The position numbers and the translations under genes were made by a program. Below the pieces are notes generated by a model, which was not told where the DNA came from, did no database searches, and worked only from the letters and a program-made list of their open reading frames with translations. From the NCBI GenBank assembly GCA_038093975.1, contig JBBPTG010000020.1, forward strand, positions 186,001-250,000: a DNA stretch of 64,000 nt, given 5' to 3'. Positions 61,329 to 64,000 of this stretch are shown in pieces. This DNA comes from Chalciporus piperatus. Its lineage: Eukaryota; Basidiomycota; Agaricomycetes; Boletales; Boletaceae. Each line of letters opens with the position of its first letter. Position 1 is the first letter of the stretch.

Positions 61329-62145
61329 CATCCTGCAAACCAAGTAGTACGAAAGCACCACGCATCTGCAAAGCGTCAAAATAACGTACTCATTCCACCA
61401 CACTTTGGGAGGCTCTCATTGGCCAAGCAGACTGTAAGCGACTCCAAACCGAGCTAAGCGGTTCAGCCGAGCTCATTGAGCACTCAATGAGCGCTTACAA
61501 AAAGCTGATGTGACTGTCACCTTCATAGGTCTTCCTTCTATTCTCCTGGCCCCCCGCAAAGTGATTGATTGGCCTCATTACGCACGGAACCCGTCGCTGA
61601 ATGGGGAGACTAACTTGAAGTTACACAGCACTGAATCACGGAGGACGAACTCAAAAGTGACAAGTCAGTCCAGTCCTCCTCAAGTTGGACTTGTTACTTT
61701 CGGTCTGTCACTCAGCTGTGGCAGTGCCGCGGAGTAGGTTTAGGGATTATCGCGGACAGTACTAGGACTCTATAGTGATCTGAGCTGGCGCTAACTTCCG
61801 CGTAGCCTGCCACAGCATCTCGATACACACGTCTGAGACGTATTTGAGTCCTCACCCAGAAAGTTGAGGCTTGAGCTCAACAGCTCCCTGACCTCCGAGT
61901 CGTTCTCGGCAATCGAACACCGGCGGAGTTTCTGCACCGATAGCTGTCACCACAACAACGGCTGGCACCGAGACTAGAACATGTTTGGCAGCAGCTCTGG
62001 TTGGTTCCGAGTTTCAAGTTGACATGAATCTCATTTACAACATGAAAAGGGAAAGCCTTCTACATAGCCTCGCTTCACCCTTGGAAATGCACTGTCAGTG
62101 GTTGACACTGACTGACTGGCGCTTCAAGTTGTCACTGGCAGTTGA
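61329..62145. other. Intergenic between tandem permeases
   Basis: About 800 bp between the MITE and the copy 2 promoter block. It has a TGAGCACTCAATGAGCGCT-like small palindromic patch near 61,475-61,495. No gene was recognised. Confidence 0.4.
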
Positions 62146-62320
62146 TTATCGTGCATGCTTGGCCTTCCTAGCCGGGTTTCTCGCTTCTTCTTTCCACCCC
62201 TTGGGCGTCATGGGAAGTAAGTCATGAAGAAATTATAAAAGCAATGCTTCTATCGGATGGAGTGCGCCCCGCCTTCCCGCTTCTAATCGTCCGGGTTATT
62301 CGGGTACACCAACCACGAGA
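62146..62320 (+). promoter_or_regulatory. Permease promoter, copy 2 (conserved block)
   Basis: Counterpart of 58094-58288. GGGCGTCATGGGAAGT lies at 62203-62218 and TATAAAA at 62233-62239, with spacing within two bases of copy 1. Confidence 0.75.
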
Positions 62321-64000
62321 ATGGCAGACAGGCAAGCGATTGAAAAGGCCGACGAAGCACTCCTCGCAGAGCTTGGCTATAAGCAAGAATTCAAGAGAGC
62401 CTTCACTCCGTTCGAGGTACGCAGATATTCAGAATGCCCATCGCCCAGCTGGACGTCGACTGACATGCCTATATAGGTATTCTGTATTGCCTTCAGCATT
62501 TTTGGATTGGTTCCATCGATCGCGTGAGTCCCTCAAGTTCAATTCGGGCATCGTACGTTCCAACAGTAGAACGCTGAAGTGCTGATTATCCGATCTACCT
62601 CCAGCGCGGTCCTCACTTATTCCATCCCAAATGGTGGCCCTTCTGCAATGGTTTGGGGCGTACGTGTGATTCCGTTACTTCTCTTACTATACATCCTTTG
62701 ACCATGTAATGTGCTGACACCTTTTGATTAATGCTCGGTAACTCTAGTGGGCTGTCGCGAGCTTCTTTATCCTTTGCATCGGGATGTCCATGGCAGAGCT
62801 TGCGTCCGCGGCACCTACGTCTGGTGGGGTAAGGCCCGTAGCTGCTATCAAGATGGGCGGATAATGCTAATCCGGCCTGCAGCTCTACTTCTGGACATAC
62901 TCCTTCTCGTCACCTCGTTACCGAAATTTCCTCTGCTGGATCGTTGGCTGTATGTTTGATTCGCCTGTGTAGAGTTTACTTTACTCATCATATTTTCAGA
63001 CGCAAACACAATAGGCTCCATTGCATGTGTTGGTGAGCAGCTCAGCTCCTGGCCGTTCGTGGATCATTGGCTGACGGTACCAAACCTATCTTCGTCTGAC
63101 ACACGTACACACTTGACCAGCATCCACCGACTGGGGTTGTGCCGTCCAAATCGCTGCAGCTGTTAACATCGGCAACCCAAGCTTTGTTGCTACCCAGGTC
63201 CAGACTTTGTGCGTCTCGGTTCCCTTTGTGATCTGGGATGAGATGATTAAACTTCGCTGACATTCATCCATGCAGCGGGATCTATATTGCCATCCTGTTC
63301 ACTCATGGGGTGGTATGCTCTCTCGGCACCGCCGTTCTCGCAAGACTGCAAAACGTCTACATGCTCCTTAATCTCCTGTGAGTACTGTCACGTACTCCCT
63401 TCTTTGGTCCGCTACATACCGACTTCGTGTCGTTTCTGGTGTGGTTTTTGCGGTTGCTACACCAAGTACCGACTGTATTGTCGTCAGAAACACTGACTGC
63501 TTGTCGTCATTAGCCTCTGCCTCGCTGTGATTATCGCTCTCCCGGCTGCAACACCAAGAGAACAAATGAATAGTGCCAGCTTTGTTTTCGGAAATTTTAC
63601 CAATTGTCTGTTCCTGGTCCTTTTTCCTCTTCTTTTTCTCATCTCCCTCTCCAGTCAATGGCTGGCCAAATGGCTATGCATTCATCCTTTCCTTCCTTGC
63701 ACCACTCTGGTCGATTTGTATGTCCATCCCTTCACTCATCAACCGCCAGCTGTGGCGTTAACGCAGATATTCCTTCAACAAGGCGCGTACGATTCGACTG
63801 TACACATAAGTGAAGAAACTACGAATGCGGCCACAGCCGTGCCATGGGCGATTGTAAGGTTGTTTGTTGCACTCTGCGGCGCCGTCTAATGTGTATCAAG
63901 GTCGGAGCAATCGCTATTTCCGGCGTGCTCGGTTGGGGTGTGCACTCTCATCCACTTCTACTTCTCATGTGCTTATGATTCATATCAAGCCATCAACGTC
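62321..64000 (+). CDS. APC-superfamily amino-acid/GABA/choline-type permease, copy 2 (runs off window)
   Basis: Tandem paralog of the gene at 58.3 kb, same strand. Start MADRQAIEKADEALLAELGY at 62321, then KQEFKRAFTPFE. Exons in the same order and with the same intron positions give VFCIAFSIFGLVPSIAAVL, GMSMAELASAAPTSGG, LYFWTYSFSSPRYRN, DANTIGSIACVASTDWG, GIYIAILFTHGVVCSLG, VNGWPNGYAFILSFLAPLW and GAIAISGVLGW before the sequence ends. What is visible is intact; the C-terminal third lies outside. Protein identity to copy 1 is high throughout, so the duplication is fairly recent or the pair is homogenised. Confidence 0.85.

Overview
This window looks like nuclear DNA of a filamentous basidiomycete, most likely an Agaricomycete. 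Genes are dense and broken by many short introns (about 45-70 bp, GT-AG). The content fits: a class I hydrophobin, HET-domain genes, a four-helix-bundle/kinase-like protein of the kind found in mushroom-forming fungi, NCS1 and APC permeases, and 5'-truncated LINE debris. I cannot name the species.

Layout. 0-5.5 kb: the 5' tip of a flavin amine oxidase gene running off the left edge, a 155-bp dispersed repeat, then a GEN1/Yen1-type XPG nuclease. 6-17 kb, all minus strand: tuberin (TSC2), a cytochrome P450, and a TKL-like kinase with a C-terminal C1 zinc finger. 17.5-20 kb: an NCS1 transporter. 20.5-23.6 kb: an 807-residue protein with an MLKL-type N-terminal bundle, a degenerate kinase-like middle and an unrecognised C-terminal domain. 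24-28 kb: an ACOT9-like thioesterase diverging from an SDR. 28.7-36 kb: hydrophobin, second amine oxidase, a small WD40 protein and a LINE insertion. 36-42 kb: an ARMT1/DUF89 phosphatase and two divergent HET-domain genes, one frameshifted. 42-46 kb: a retroposon, a SET methyltransferase and SFT2. 46-57 kb, housekeeping: NUP192, NAA30, BiP/Kar2. 58-64 kb: a tandem pair of APC amino-acid/GABA-type permeases, separated by a 98-bp MITE; the second copy runs off the right edge.

Housekeeping genes (tuberin, NUP192, NAA30, BiP, SFT2, GEN1-like, ARMT1) alternate with accessory stretches (P450, hydrophobin, amine oxidases, HET, WD40, permease duplicates). All four transposon-derived or repeat features lie in intergenic or promoter DNA of the accessory stretches. 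The candidates for self/non-self recognition or cell death (the MLKL-like protein, the HET pair, the WD40 stub) are spread over about 20 kb and are not in an obvious operon-like unit.

Gene models were spliced by eye from consensus sites and family similarity. Exon sums were checked for reading phase for the GEN1-like, tuberin, MLKL-like and hydrophobin genes. Other models give reliable outer ends where stated, but internal exons are approximate.
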